Source: JAMLIN01 sp041676645 | GTDB taxonomy: Bacteria; Pseudomonadota; Gammaproteobacteria; Burkholderiales; Burkholderiaceae_E | DNA length: 61,368 nucleotides | NCBI GenBank assembly: GCA_041676645.1 | Contig: JBAYRO010000008.1 | Location: forward strand, 1 to 61,368 | Direction: 5' to 3' | In this document: one piece after another, positions 34,090 to 45,203 of the stretch | Position numbering within the stretch: the first letter of the stretch is position 1 | Layout: each line of letters starts with the position of its first letter | The notes under the pieces: model-generated | The model's input: only the letters and a program-made list of their open reading frames with translations | Told to the model about the DNA's origin: nothing | The model's database searches: none | Position numbers and translations under genes: made by a program

Positions 34090-34467
34090 TCAGGGAAGGT
34101 AAGCGGTGAGGTCTTCCACCTTTGCGGGCTTGGTCAGCTGGGCGTCGAAGAGGGCGGCCGTGTCGTCGCCGGGCGCGCCGCTCAGGGCGACGATACGGGC
34201 GGTCGATCCTCGCTCGCGCATGCGGCGGGCGACATCCGCGCCGCCGATGTCGGGCAGGCCGAGGTCGAGGAGGACCAGCGCCGGCTCGAACTCGAGTTCG
34301 CGGCGGATCGCCTCGGCACCGTCGCGGGCGTAGGCGACCTCGTGGCCATCGAGCTCGAGCAGCATGCCGAGCGATTCCCGGGCATCGGTGTCGTCATCGA
34401 CCACGAGAATCCTGCATCCGTCGGCGTCCTGGCCCCCGGGCAGCGGGGGTATCGTCGGTTCGGGCAT
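34090..34467 (-). CDS. Single-domain response regulator
   Basis: Stand-alone CheY-like receiver of 125 residues from ATG 34467. Acidic pocket ILVVDDDTDA, phosphoacceptor Asp in LVLLDLGLPDIGG, switch Ser in IVALSGAPGDD and Lys in AQLTKPAK are all present, so phosphorylation is expected. There is no output domain, so it may be a phosphate shuttle or sink. A longer frame to 34554 would overlap the kinase and lacks receiver features. It lies 16 bases after the kinase and 4 bases before the NtrC-type gene, within one operon. Confidence 0.88.
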   Translation of the reverse strand: MPEPTIPPLPGGQDADGCRILVVDDDTDARESLGMLLELDGHEVAYARDGAEAIRRELEFEPALVLLDLGLPDIGGADVARRMRERGSTARIVALSGAPGDDTAALFDAQLTKPAKVEDLTAYLP

Positions 34468-34483
34468 GAGGCGGCCTTGCGGG

Positions 34484-35614
34484 TCAGCCGTCGGCGAGAC
34501 GATCGATCGTCTCGAACAACAGCACCGGATCGACCGGCTTGGCGAGGAAGACATCGAAGCCGGCCGACAGGGCCTGGCGTCGAAGGGCGGCGCTGGCGTG
34601 CGCGGTCAGGGCGATCGCCGGCAGGTGCCGCTCCTGCTCGAGCGCCCGGATCCGTCCGATCAGGCTGATGCCGTCCTCGCCCGGCATGGCGATGTCGAGG
34701 ATGGCGATATCGAATTCGTCGGCGGCCTCGATGCGGGCGATCGCGTCGGCAGCGGATTCGGCGGTCGTCGCGCGGTCGCCGCGCTGCTCGATCAGCGCGC
34801 TCAGGACCTCGCGCAACTCCGGCTGGTCGTCGACCACCAGCACATGGCGACATTCGCCGGGCGCGCGCTCGGCGATCGAGCCCCTGTCGATGGCATCGGC
34901 GATGTCGCCGCGCGCTGTCGTGGAACCGGCGCCGGCATGATGCGGCAGGCCTCCTGCGGTGGCATCCGGCAGGAGCCCGATGCCGTGCTCGGCGAGGAGC
35001 TGGCGAGCCCGGAACCGGCCGATGAATTCCTTGGGCGGCAGTTCGCGGCTCCCGGCATCGAGGGCGAGCGGATCACCCAGCTCATGGTCGGCGTCGATGA
35101 ACAGGACCATGGAATCACCGGCGTCCACGAAACGCGCCGTGACCGAGATCGGCGGCACCAGCATCCCGGCCAGGGAATCCAGCAGGCAGGTGAATGCTCG
35201 TCCGAGCGCCGCCGCATCACCCTCGACCATCGGAACATGCGGGGCAACGGTGGACAGCTCGCGACCGCTCGAGCCGCCCCAGTGCGCGCTGGCATCGAGC
35301 GCTTCGCGCCAGACCGCGAGCCGATCGACCTGTTGCCCGACACTCGGCGACGACTCGCCGCCCAGGCTCACCGCCGTGGCGGTGAGGATGTCGGCCAGCT
35401 CGACCTGCTGGTCGATCGCACGGCGGATACCGGCGAGGGCGCGGGCGGCCATCGGTTCGCCGACCGGCAGGCGGGACTCCAGGACATGCAGCCAGCCCGA
35501 CATCGAGTGCAGCGGTGTGCGCATCTCGTGAGCCATCGCGCGTTGCAGTCGGAGCAGCAGACCCTGCGTCTTGAGGTCCGGTCCGATCCGTTCACGTCTG
35601 TCTGTCTTCGCCAT
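34484..35614 (-). CDS. Degenerate histidine kinase with C-terminal receiver
   Basis: A 376-residue protein. The HisKA helix AMAHEMRTPLHSMSGWLHVL has a normal H-box. In the ATPase region the N-box expected as N-x-x-x-N reads AFTCLLDSLAGML, and no G1/G2 glycine boxes can be seen, so ATP binding is probably lost. The receiver is intact (HVLVVDDQPEL; ILDIAMPGEDG; FLAKPVDP). It may act as a phosphotransfer hub taking phosphate from another kinase, such as the CHASE kinase whose HisKA it resembles. It is the first gene of the NtrC-activator operon. Confidence 0.82.
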   Translation of the reverse strand: MAKTDRRERIGPDLKTQGLLLRLQRAMAHEMRTPLHSMSGWLHVLESRLPVGEPMAARALAGIRRAIDQQVELADILTATAVSLGGESSPSVGQQVDRLAVWREALDASAHWGGSSGRELSTVAPHVPMVEGDAAALGRAFTCLLDSLAGMLVPPISVTARFVDAGDSMVLFIDADHELGDPLALDAGSRELPPKEFIGRFRARQLLAEHGIGLLPDATAGGLPHHAGAGSTTARGDIADAIDRGSIAERAPGECRHVLVVDDQPELREVLSALIEQRGDRATTAESAADAIARIEAADEFDIAILDIAMPGEDGISLIGRIRALEQERHLPAIALTAHASAALRRQALSAGFDVFLAKPVDPVLLFETIDRLADG

Positions 35615-35708
35615 CTGTTCTTGCCGTTGTCGCGCCGGACACCCCTGCGAAAGTCGCGAGCCCGGATCGGCGCGTCCCGGCCCTACATCGCTTCATCCCG
35701 GGAGGATG

Positions 35709-35726
35709 GGCAAGTCCTGTGCCTGC
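35709..35726 (-). promoter_or_regulatory. Sigma-54 promoter of the activator operon
   Basis: Minus strand CAGGCACAGGACTTGCC: GGCAC and TTGC exact, with ten bases between GG and GC. Transcription should start near 35698, about 84 bases before the first ATG. It places the NtrC-type activator under sigma-54 control. The rest of 35615-35867 shows no gene. Confidence 0.7.
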
Positions 35727-35867
35727 GCCTGGCGCTTCTTCCGATGAAGGGATACGCGGAATCCGGACAACGCGGGAACGACGATTGCCGGCCGGCATGG
35801 GAAGCGATCCCCATGATCCCCGATATGCGAAACGGCGGCAACAAGCGGGTTGTGCCGCGGGCGGGGG

Positions 35868-36815
35868 TCAGCGCGCGGCCTTGGCCGCGAGCCGCATCGG
35901 GACGAAGGCGATGCCGTTCTTCTCGACCCGCGGGCCGGCCGGCGCGAAACCGAAGCGTTCGTAGACCGGCACGGCGCCGAGCGCGGAGTTGACGGTGAAC
36001 GCGCCATCGGCGGGTATGTCGCCGTCGTCGAGCACCGCGTCGCGGACTTCCGACCAGAGACGGGTGGAAATGCCCAGGCCCTGCCATTCCGGAGCGACGA
36101 ACAGGTGGAACAGATGGAAGACGTCGTCGTCGTCGCGCAGCGCCGAAACCCCGACGATACGCCCGCCGATGTCGGCCACGTAGTAGCGGTACTGTTCGCC
36201 GGTCACGTAGCGAGCGATCGCTTCCGGCGTGAAGCTGCGCAGCAGCGGCGCCTCCTCGTCGGCATCGGGCTCGCGCAGGAAGGCGGTCGCGAGGCTGCCG
36301 ACGAGCTCGCTGATGTCGTCGGCATCCTCGCGTTCGGCGACCCGTATGGTCAGCCCCAGCGGATACTCGAAGCGAGCGCTCTCGCCGCCGGGCAGCTCCG
36401 CGGCGGGGCTGCGCCCCATCGGCTTGCCGCCGGCTTCGCGAAAGAACGGCTCCGCGTTCGGATCGCCGATCGCCACGAGCCGGTGCGCGCTGGCCCGCAC
36501 CGCGCGGCGGCGGGCCTCGGCAAGCAGCAGCGAGCCGATGCCCCGGCGCATGAGGGCCGGGTCGACGTAGAGCGCGGGAAGCTCGAATTCGCCCTTGCGG
36601 GCACCGGGTCGCAGGCCAGCCCAGCCGGCGAGTTCGCCGGCGAACTCGACGACGAAGGTTTCGCCGATGTCGGGCGGCGCCCGCCAGGCGGCGAGCCTGG
36701 CTTCGTCGTAGCCCCACCAGGCGAGCGAGCGCGTCGCGAGTTCGTGCAACGCACTGGCCTCGGCGGGACGCGCGTCGCGCAACGAGAGCTTGCCTTTAGC
36801 TTTTCTGGAAACCAT
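35868..36815 (-). CDS. Tandem GNAT acetyltransferase
   Basis: A 315-residue protein with two GNAT folds. The first has LPALYVDPALMRRGIGSLLL (acetyl-CoA loop RRGIGS); the second has HLFHLFVAPEWQGLGISTRL (WQGLGI). Each is followed by a typical YERFGF-like or FREAGG motif. The acceptor is unknown. It stands alone on the minus strand and its start MVSRKAKGKLSLRDARPAE has a basic lead. It is not obviously part of the sigma-54 group. Confidence 0.87.
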   Translation of the reverse strand: MVSRKAKGKLSLRDARPAEASALHELATRSLAWWGYDEARLAAWRAPPDIGETFVVEFAGELAGWAGLRPGARKGEFELPALYVDPALMRRGIGSLLLAEARRRAVRASAHRLVAIGDPNAEPFFREAGGKPMGRSPAAELPGGESARFEYPLGLTIRVAEREDADDISELVGSLATAFLREPDADEEAPLLRSFTPEAIARYVTGEQYRYYVADIGGRIVGVSALRDDDDVFHLFHLFVAPEWQGLGISTRLWSEVRDAVLDDGDIPADGAFTVNSALGAVPVYERFGFAPAGPRVEKNGIAFVPMRLAAKAAR

Positions 36816-36890
36816 CGGGCGAATATTAGCGTCGAATCCGACGGACGCAACCGGACGGCGTCCATCGGCAGGGCAGGGCGGCGCCCGGCT

Positions 36891-37382
36891 TCAGTCGGCC
36901 TGCTCAAGCAGGATGGTGGCTTCGCGGATCGACGTGTTCAGCGCCTCGACGATCGTGGCGTTGATGTCGGCTCGCGTCGTGTTGCCGATATCGCTGGTGG
37001 CTTGCGCCGCGAAGCGCGCCCCTCCGACGGAACCCGCGATGCGCACTTCGACGGGGCTGGGGCGCTCGGCGATCGCCGCCGGCACCATCACCACGAAGCT
37101 CTCGAGCACCACGGTGCGGCCGGCGAAGCTCGGCGGCAGCTTGCGCGCGAACCAGGAGCGAAACAGGACCGCCGGCGGCGGCTCGAGGTCACGCTCGCCG
37201 AGCGTGATGCGATCACCGCTGGTATCGAATCGACCTCGGTCGCTGCGCTGTTCGGCGGGTCGCATGTCCTGGAAGTCGAACATCGCGCCAGGCGTCGCCG
37301 GCACATCGATGCGGACGGCCCCGGGTCCGCTGCAGGCCGTGAGCGCGCCGACGAGCAGGCTGATGATGAGGCCCCGGATCAT
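36891..37382 (-). CDS. Hypothetical lipoprotein
   Basis: A 163-residue protein beginning MIRGLIISLLVGALTACSGP, a lipoprotein signal with lipobox LTAC. The rest is a mixed soluble domain with GERDLEPPPAVLFRSWFARKLPP-like and TRADINATIVEALN segments. This start is preferred over an upstream in-frame ATG at 37571, which would read through non-signal sequence. No family recognised; a periplasmic membrane-anchored accessory protein is plausible. Confidence 0.72.
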   Translation of the reverse strand: MIRGLIISLLVGALTACSGPGAVRIDVPATPGAMFDFQDMRPAEQRSDRGRFDTSGDRITLGERDLEPPPAVLFRSWFARKLPPSFAGRTVVLESFVVMVPAAIAERPSPVEVRIAGSVGGARFAAQATSDIGNTTRADINATIVEALNTSIREATILLEQAD

Positions 37383-37467
37383 TGACTGTCGTCTCCTGGA
37401 TGTTGCCGCGAAGCCGGCCGGCCTGAAGACCCCGGGCACCGGCGGCCGCGAACGGGACTGGCCGGCT

Positions 37468-38253
37468 TCAGCCACGCTGCTCCTTGCCGCGCTCGATGAC
37501 CGCCCGACGCCGGCGCTCGATGTCCTCGGGGCGCACCGTGTCGCGATACTCGCCGGCGGTGCGTGATTCATGGACCAGCGCCTCGCCGAAGGGCATGGCG
37601 TAGCCTTCGTCGATGACCCGCTTCATGCGCACCAGCATGTCGGGGATGGTCGAGAGCATGTCGCCCGCCAGTTCGAGCGCCGCCGGCATCAGCGCCTGCG
37701 GCTCCACGACCCGGTTGACGAGGCCCCATTGCTCGGCGCGCTGCGCGTCGAGGAAGTTGCCGCTGAACGAAAGCTCCTTGGCGCGCGAGATGCCGATGAT
37801 CCGCGACAGCTTCTGCGACAGGCCCCAGCCCGGCATCACGCCGACCCGCGCATGCGTGTCGGCGAAGCGGGCGGCGCTCGAGGCGATGAGGACATCGCCC
37901 GCCAGCGCGAGTTCGAAGCCGCCGGTGATCGCGGGCCCGTTGACCGCGACGATCACCGGTCCGCTGAAGGTGCCGATGGCCGCCACCGGATCGACCCTGG
38001 CGTCACGGGTGCCGACGACGGAGCCGGCGGTGCCAGCACCGAGCTCCTTGAGATCGAGCCCGGCGCAGAAGGCCCGGCCGGCGCCGGTCAGCACGAGAAC
38101 TCGCACCGAAGGGTCGGCCTCGAGCTGCGCGACGGTCTCGGCGAGCATGCGACGAAGCTCGGCCGACAGGGCGTTCATCACCTGGGGGCGATTGAGGGTC
38201 AGCACGGCGCAACCGTCGAGCGGGCGGTCGACGAGCAACACGGGTTCGGTCAT
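37468..38253 (-). CDS. Enoyl-CoA hydratase/isomerase family protein
   Basis: Crotonase-fold enzyme of 261 residues. The oxyanion hole and first catalytic region read AFCAGLDLKELG and the second reads AVNGPAITGGFELALAGDV (glutamate in GFELAL). Catalytic pattern fits a hydratase for short acyl-CoAs, although the subgroup with MKRVIDEGYAMPFGEAL also contains isomerases. It ends in a basic tail ERRRRAVIERGKEQRG. It is alone on the minus strand, 138 bases from rep. Confidence 0.9.
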   Translation of the reverse strand: MTEPVLLVDRPLDGCAVLTLNRPQVMNALSAELRRMLAETVAQLEADPSVRVLVLTGAGRAFCAGLDLKELGAGTAGSVVGTRDARVDPVAAIGTFSGPVIVAVNGPAITGGFELALAGDVLIASSAARFADTHARVGVMPGWGLSQKLSRIIGISRAKELSFSGNFLDAQRAEQWGLVNRVVEPQALMPAALELAGDMLSTIPDMLVRMKRVIDEGYAMPFGEALVHESRTAGEYRDTVRPEDIERRRRAVIERGKEQRG

Positions 38254-38391
38254 GTCGGAGTCTCCAGGATGCGCGCACCGCGAACGATTGCCGACGGGAG
38301 GGATCGCGCTGACCGTCGCAGCGGGCCGTCGCGGACATCGACCGATGTTAGCTTAATGCACCGCGCGACCGCCTGCACGGATCGCTTCGCC

Positions 38392-40440
38392 TCAGCCGCG
38401 ACTGGCGAGCATGGCCTTCAGCGCGCCCAGCCTGCCACGGGCCGTCTCGGCACTGACCGTCTTGCTCGCCGGTCGCGCATCGAGCTGCATCTCGGCGATG
38501 AAGCGCGACGGTATCTGCAGGAGCTTGTCGCGGCCGCGCTTGCGGGCGCGGCACCAGGTCAGGGTGAGGCTGCGCTGGGCGCGCGTCACCGCGACGTACA
38601 TCAGCCGGCGCTCCTCCTCGATGCGGCGCGCACGGTTCTCGTCGGACGGTCCCTCGCCGGTGCTGGCCGCTTCGGCCTCGGCGGCCACCTCGTCGGCGGA
38701 CAGGCCGCCATGGTGCGGCATCACGCCCTCCTCGCAGCCGACCAGGAAGACATGCGGGTACTCGAGCCCCTTGGCGGCGTGGATGGTGCTCATCCGGACC
38801 ACGTCGCCCTCCTCGCGGCGGCCGTCGAGCTGGGTCAGCAGGGCGATCGTCTGGGCCAGCGCGATCAGGTCGGCGTCGTCGTTCCCGGCCCGCTTCTTCA
38901 TCCAGTCGGTGAAGTCACAGACGTTCTGCCAGCGGCTTGCCGCCACCTTTTCGTCGTTGTTGTCGTAGAGGAAGTCGCGATAGCCGATGGCGCCCAGCAG
39001 CTGGTCGATCAGTTCGCCGGCCGGCTCCCGGGGGGCGCGCTCCTGCATCCGGTTGATGAAGCCGCCGAATTCGCGCAGGTCGGCGAGCTGGCGAGCCCCG
39101 ATCCGTGCTTCGAAGCCGGCTTCGAACAGTGCCTCGAACATCGAGATCCCGCGTTGGCCCGCATAGCCGCCGAGCGCGGACAGCGTGGCGCTGCCGACAC
39201 CGCGCCGCGGCGTGGTGATCGCCCGGATGAAGGCCGGATCGTCGTCCTCGTTGGCGAGCAGGCGCAGGTAGGCGATCAGGTCGCGGATCTCGGCCCGCTC
39301 GAAGAAGCTCTGTCCGCCCGACAGCGCATAGGGGATGCTCTCCTTGCGCAGGGCCTGCTCGATCGCCCGCGCCTGGTGATTGCCCCGATACAGGATCGCG
39401 AAGTCGGCGAAGGATGCGCGGCGTTCGAACTTCATCGCCTGCAGGCGCATCACCACCGATTCGGCTTCGGCTTCGTCGTCGTCACAGGGCACCACCTGGA
39501 TCGGGTCGCCGACGCCGAGTTCGGACCAGAGCTTCTTGGGGTGCAGCTTCGGATTGTGGTCGATGAGCCGGTTCGCGGCGGCGAGGATGGTCACGCTCGA
39601 GCGATAGTTCTGCTCGAGCTTGATGACCTTCAGGCGAGGGAATTCCGTCCCCAGACGGCCGAGGTTCTCCAGCGTGGCGCCGCGCCAGCCGTAGATCGAC
39701 TGGTCATCGTCGCCGACCGCGGTGAAGGCGGCGCGCGGCCCGACGAGACGCTTGAGCAGCTCGTACTGGCATGCGTTGGTGTCCTGGTATTCGTCGACCA
39801 GCAGGTAGCGCAGTCGCTCGCGCCATTTCGCCGCGACCTCCTCGTGTTCGTCGAGCAGGCGCAGCGGCAGGCGGATCAGGTCGTCGAAGTCGACCGCCTG
39901 GTAGGCGGCGAGCGTCTCGGCATAGTCACGATAGGCGCGCGCCACGGCATGCTCGGTGGCGTCGGCGGCGCCGGCGGCCGCCTCGTCGGGATCGACGAGG
40001 CCGTTCTTCCAGAGGGAGATGCGCGCCATGGCCTGGCGGGCGATCTTGCGGTCGGTGGTACCCAGCAGCTGCAGCACGATGCCGGCGGCGTCATCGGCGT
40101 CCAGAATCGAGAAATTGCGCTTGAGCCCGAGCGCGGCGCCATCGGCCCGCAGTATCCGTACGCCGAGCGAATGGAAGGTGCTGACCAGCGGCCGATCCTC
40201 GGTGCGCAGCTTCGGCAGCATCGGCTCGAGCCGCTCGGCCATCTCGCCCGCGGCCTTGTTGGTGAAGGTGATCGCGCCGATCGCGCGCGGCTGCATGCCG
40301 GCGGCGATGAGATGCTGGATCTTGTGGGTGATGACCCGGGTCTTGCCGCTGCCGGCGCCGGCGATCACGAGGCAAGGCCCGTCGAGATAGCGGACCGCCT
40401 CGCGCTGGGCAGGATTCAGTACGGAGAGGTCGGCGCGCAT
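38392..40440 (-). CDS. rep: Rep-type superfamily 1A DNA helicase
   Basis: ATP-dependent 3'-5' helicase that clears proteins from DNA ahead of forks, 682 residues. Walker A GAGSGKTRVITHKI near residue 27, motif Ia TFTNKAAGEM, Walker B DEYQDTN, motif III GDDDQSIYGWRGA, motif IV QNYRSS, motif V TIHAAKGLEYPHVFL and motif VI MYVAVTRAQRSL are all present. The short length and N-terminus (LNPAQREAVRYL) fit Rep rather than UvrD. It lies in the order rep-priA-hemE. Confidence 0.93.
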   Translation of the reverse strand: MRADLSVLNPAQREAVRYLDGPCLVIAGAGSGKTRVITHKIQHLIAAGMQPRAIGAITFTNKAAGEMAERLEPMLPKLRTEDRPLVSTFHSLGVRILRADGAALGLKRNFSILDADDAAGIVLQLLGTTDRKIARQAMARISLWKNGLVDPDEAAAGAADATEHAVARAYRDYAETLAAYQAVDFDDLIRLPLRLLDEHEEVAAKWRERLRYLLVDEYQDTNACQYELLKRLVGPRAAFTAVGDDDQSIYGWRGATLENLGRLGTEFPRLKVIKLEQNYRSSVTILAAANRLIDHNPKLHPKKLWSELGVGDPIQVVPCDDDEAEAESVVMRLQAMKFERRASFADFAILYRGNHQARAIEQALRKESIPYALSGGQSFFERAEIRDLIAYLRLLANEDDDPAFIRAITTPRRGVGSATLSALGGYAGQRGISMFEALFEAGFEARIGARQLADLREFGGFINRMQERAPREPAGELIDQLLGAIGYRDFLYDNNDEKVAASRWQNVCDFTDWMKKRAGNDDADLIALAQTIALLTQLDGRREEGDVVRMSTIHAAKGLEYPHVFLVGCEEGVMPHHGGLSADEVAAEAEAASTGEGPSDENRARRIEEERRLMYVAVTRAQRSLTLTWCRARKRGRDKLLQIPSRFIAEMQLDARPASKTVSAETARGRLGALKAMLASRG

Positions 40441-40949
40441 GGGACGGCGATTCTAGCAAGCCCACCCGCCCGATGTCCGGCGAGGCTCGTGGCGTCGCCA
40501 CGCCGCGGGAGCGCTTCCCCGGTCTGGCGAGGCGAACAAGCGATGCGAGCGCACACAAACCTGAGCTTGTCCGCAAAACATGAGGCGACACTTTAAGTCT
40601 AGGCCTTAAGACACTGTTGCCGAAGCGCTTTCATTGCTTCTTCACAGAAACTGTGGATAAAGCTGTGAACATCCGCCGCCGGAAGCCGTCAAATCTGGCG
40701 ACAAAGTCCCTTGCCTAATTTATAGGCAAACATATTTCCGTTTCAAATCAAGGACTTGTCCGCCATGCCTGGCAAGCGCCATCCGTATGAACATTCCATG
40801 ACGGCACCCCTGTGCATGTGCACAACCGCCAGCGCCTGGCGAATCCGGTAGGAGTTTTTCCGACATCGTCAAGGGCTCGGAAAATCGTGAACATATCGGT
40901 AGCGCGCGCTCACTTCAGGAACCTGGCGGGTGAAACCGCGCGCCCTCGC
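40441..40949. other. Intergenic region with no gene between rep and priA
   Basis: I see no coding sequence in these 509 bases. They are less GC-rich than the rest. They contain an exact DnaA box on the minus strand (TTATCCACA; TGTGGATAA at 40652-40660), nearby TGTGAACA-like words, and a 7-base inverted repeat at 40711-40729. The rep promoter is likely in the first 200 bases. Confidence 0.6.
40711..40729. promoter_or_regulatory. Interrupted palindrome between priA and rep
   Basis: TTGCCTAATTTATAGGCAA: 7-base arms around ATTTA in AT-rich sequence. It has no T-run and may be a repressor site. Confidence 0.4.
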
Positions 40950-43094
<2,145 letters not shown>

Positions 43095-43449
43095 GTCAAT
43101 GACAAATCACTTCAAGTTCGGACATTAACGGCACGACACTAAAGACCTATCCCGAACCATGCACACGGGCTGTGGACAACATTGTGGAAAAAGCCGGCCG
43201 CTCGCGGCGAAACACAAGACACAGGTGCTCGTCAAGGGATGTGCCGAAAAAATGTGCGCTTAAAATCCTGTTTCTGATCAAGCACTTGGCGAAACAGGTC
43301 CGAAATCGACCCGGCCCGCCGCGGCACATGCCTTCGTGCCGGTCCAGTGTGTACAAGTCCTCGGAATCGGCCGCCGATCCGAAGACTCGGGGTCGCCCCG
43401 AGAGCCGCCGGCACCGGAGCAGGACGGCGGTTCATGGCGCGGGGCGGGC
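43095..43449. other. Intergenic region between hemE and priA with DnaA-like boxes
   Basis: No gene is seen in these 355 bases. At 43171-43189 two near-consensus DnaA boxes lie 3 bases apart on the minus strand (TTGTCCACA and TTTTCCACA). The priA promoter must be here; AT-rich sequence occurs at 43240-43290. Confidence 0.5.
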
Positions 43450-44544
43450 TCAGCCCGGACCGCCCGCCGAACGCTGGGCGGCGCTGTAGGTGTGGACTTC
43501 GTCGACCAGCGCCGCGACCGCCTCGGGCGCGGTGAACTGCGAAATCCCGTGGCCCAGGTTGAAGACATGGCCGTGGCCGCGCGCCGGGCGGCCATAGCTG
43601 TCGAGGACCCGCCGCACCTGGCCGCGGACCTGGTCGGGATCGGCCATCAGGCTCATCGGATCGAGGTTGCCCTGCAAGGCGACCCGGTCGCCCACGCGCG
43701 CGCGCGCGCCGTCGAGATTGGTCGTCCAGTCGAGTCCGAGCGCATCGGCGCCGATACCGGCGAGATCGTCGAGCCACTGGCCGCCACCCTTGGTGAAGAC
43801 GATTATCGGCACCTGCGCGGCAGGGTCGGCCCCCTGGCGCAGGCGCTCGATCACCCGCCGGATCGGGGCCAGCGACCAGGACTGGAACAGGCCGTCGGCC
43901 AGCAGGCCGCCCCAGGTGTCGAAGATCATGAGGGCCTGCGCGCCGGCGGCAACCTGCGCGGCGAGGTACGAGGCCACCGCATCGGCATTGACCTCGAGGA
44001 TGCGGGCGAGGAGATCCGGCCGGCGATAGAGCATGGTCCGGATGCGCCGGTAGTCGGGCGAGCCGCCGCCCTCGACCATGTAGCAGGCGAGCGTCCAGGG
44101 GCTGCCCGAAAAGCCGATCAGGGGCACGCGGCCGGCGAGTGCCCCGCGGATGGTGCGCACCGCCCGCATGACGTAGGCGAGTTCATCCTCGGGATCGGGC
44201 GCGGCCAGTTGCGCGACACCGGCCTCGTCGACGATCGGCCGTTCGAAGCGCGGCCCCTCGCCTTCGGAGAAGTACAGGCCGAGGCCCATTGCATCGGGGA
44301 TGGTGAGGATGTCGGAAAACAGGATGGCGGCATCGAACGGGAAGCGCTCGAGCGGCTGCAGCGTGACCTCGCAGGCGAGTTCGTCGTTGCGGCAAAGATC
44401 GAGGAAGCTGCCTGCGCGGGCGCGTGTCGCGCGGTATTCGGGCAGGTAGCGACCCGCCTGGCGCATCAGCCAGACAGGCGTGTATTCGGTGGGCTCGCGC
44501 CGCAGCGCGCGCAGGAAGATATCGTTCTGGAGTGCGGTACTCAT
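43450..44544 (-). CDS. hemE: Uroporphyrinogen decarboxylase
   Basis: Decarboxylates uroporphyrinogen III to coproporphyrinogen III in heme synthesis; 364 residues. The start MSTALQNDIFLRALRREPTE and PVWLMRQAGRYLPEYR are diagnostic, as is the substrate loop LIGFSGSPWTLACYMVEGGG; the C-terminal VFNLGHGISQFTAPE is canonical. ATG 44544 is chosen because an earlier in-frame ATG at 44619 adds unrelated residues. hemE-priA order is conserved in betaproteobacteria, where the atp operon is often adjacent; here about 15 kb of other genes separate them. Confidence 0.95.
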   Translation of the reverse strand: MSTALQNDIFLRALRREPTEYTPVWLMRQAGRYLPEYRATRARAGSFLDLCRNDELACEVTLQPLERFPFDAAILFSDILTIPDAMGLGLYFSEGEGPRFERPIVDEAGVAQLAAPDPEDELAYVMRAVRTIRGALAGRVPLIGFSGSPWTLACYMVEGGGSPDYRRIRTMLYRRPDLLARILEVNADAVASYLAAQVAAGAQALMIFDTWGGLLADGLFQSWSLAPIRRVIERLRQGADPAAQVPIIVFTKGGGQWLDDLAGIGADALGLDWTTNLDGARARVGDRVALQGNLDPMSLMADPDQVRGQVRRVLDSYGRPARGHGHVFNLGHGISQFTAPEAVAALVDEVHTYSAAQRSAGGPG

Positions 44545-44680
44545 CGGACGCCCGTTGACTGGATCGGACGCGCCGGGATGTTTCCCGCCGCGCGGACTCG
44601 ACCGGCTCGCGGTCGTCACCCGTATTCTAGGCCGGGCTCACGCGAGAACGCTCGGAGGGTGAACCGGCCCTGGGCCGGGC

Positions 44681-44998
44681 TCACCGCCGACCGGGGGCCG
44701 CCGTCTCCGTCGCCGGTCCGAGCCGGGAGACCGGCGCCGGCGCTGGCGCGAACATCCCGAAAGCGCCATCGGCTACCGTCGTCACCCGGATCCCGCTGCC
44801 GCCGCCGCGCATGCCGCCGCGGTCGAAGCGCAGCCTGGAGGAAGGCCGCAATGTCGCGACCGGCCGCATGCCGGCTGGTGTCGCGCCCACGGGCAGCTCG
44901 ATGCCGTGGCCGAGCATGGGCTCGGGCGTCTGGGCCGGCGTCGCGACGAAGGGCGCGGCGAGCGCGAGGAACATGGCGAATGCTGACAGGGGACGCAT
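44681..44998 (-). CDS. Small exported hypothetical protein
   Basis: A 105-residue protein. MRPLSAFAMFLALAAPFVAT is a signal peptide with probable cleavage after TPA; the mature part is Gly/Pro-rich with MRGGGSGIRVTTVADGAFGM. The start is fixed by GGAGG 7 bases upstream of the ATG. No family is recognised. It is alone between hemE and the first EamA gene. Confidence 0.6.
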   Translation of the reverse strand: MRPLSAFAMFLALAAPFVATPAQTPEPMLGHGIELPVGATPAGMRPVATLRPSSRLRFDRGGMRGGGSGIRVTTVADGAFGMFAPAPAPVSRLGPATETAAPGRR

Positions 44999-45203
44999 CT
45001 ACACCTCCGGGGAATCGGCGGCCTCGCGCCGGCCAGCGCGGACACAGGATCGATGATCCGCCGCGCTCGACATCCCGCGGCCGCAGGGCGTGCGGCCGGC
45101 GCCGGCATCCCGATGAACGGCGGCCGGTATGACAGCGAGATGTCGGCCACTCGCGACACCCGAACGGGTGATGGCGCTCGCGATCGACGTCAGTCAGTGC
45201 TTG

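Noticed and set aside
37570..40596. A 1008-codon open frame on the plus strand opposite rep
   Set aside because: It is antisense to a gene with all helicase motifs, has low-complexity Gly/Arg/Asp composition and no domain; GC-rich DNA keeps such frames open.
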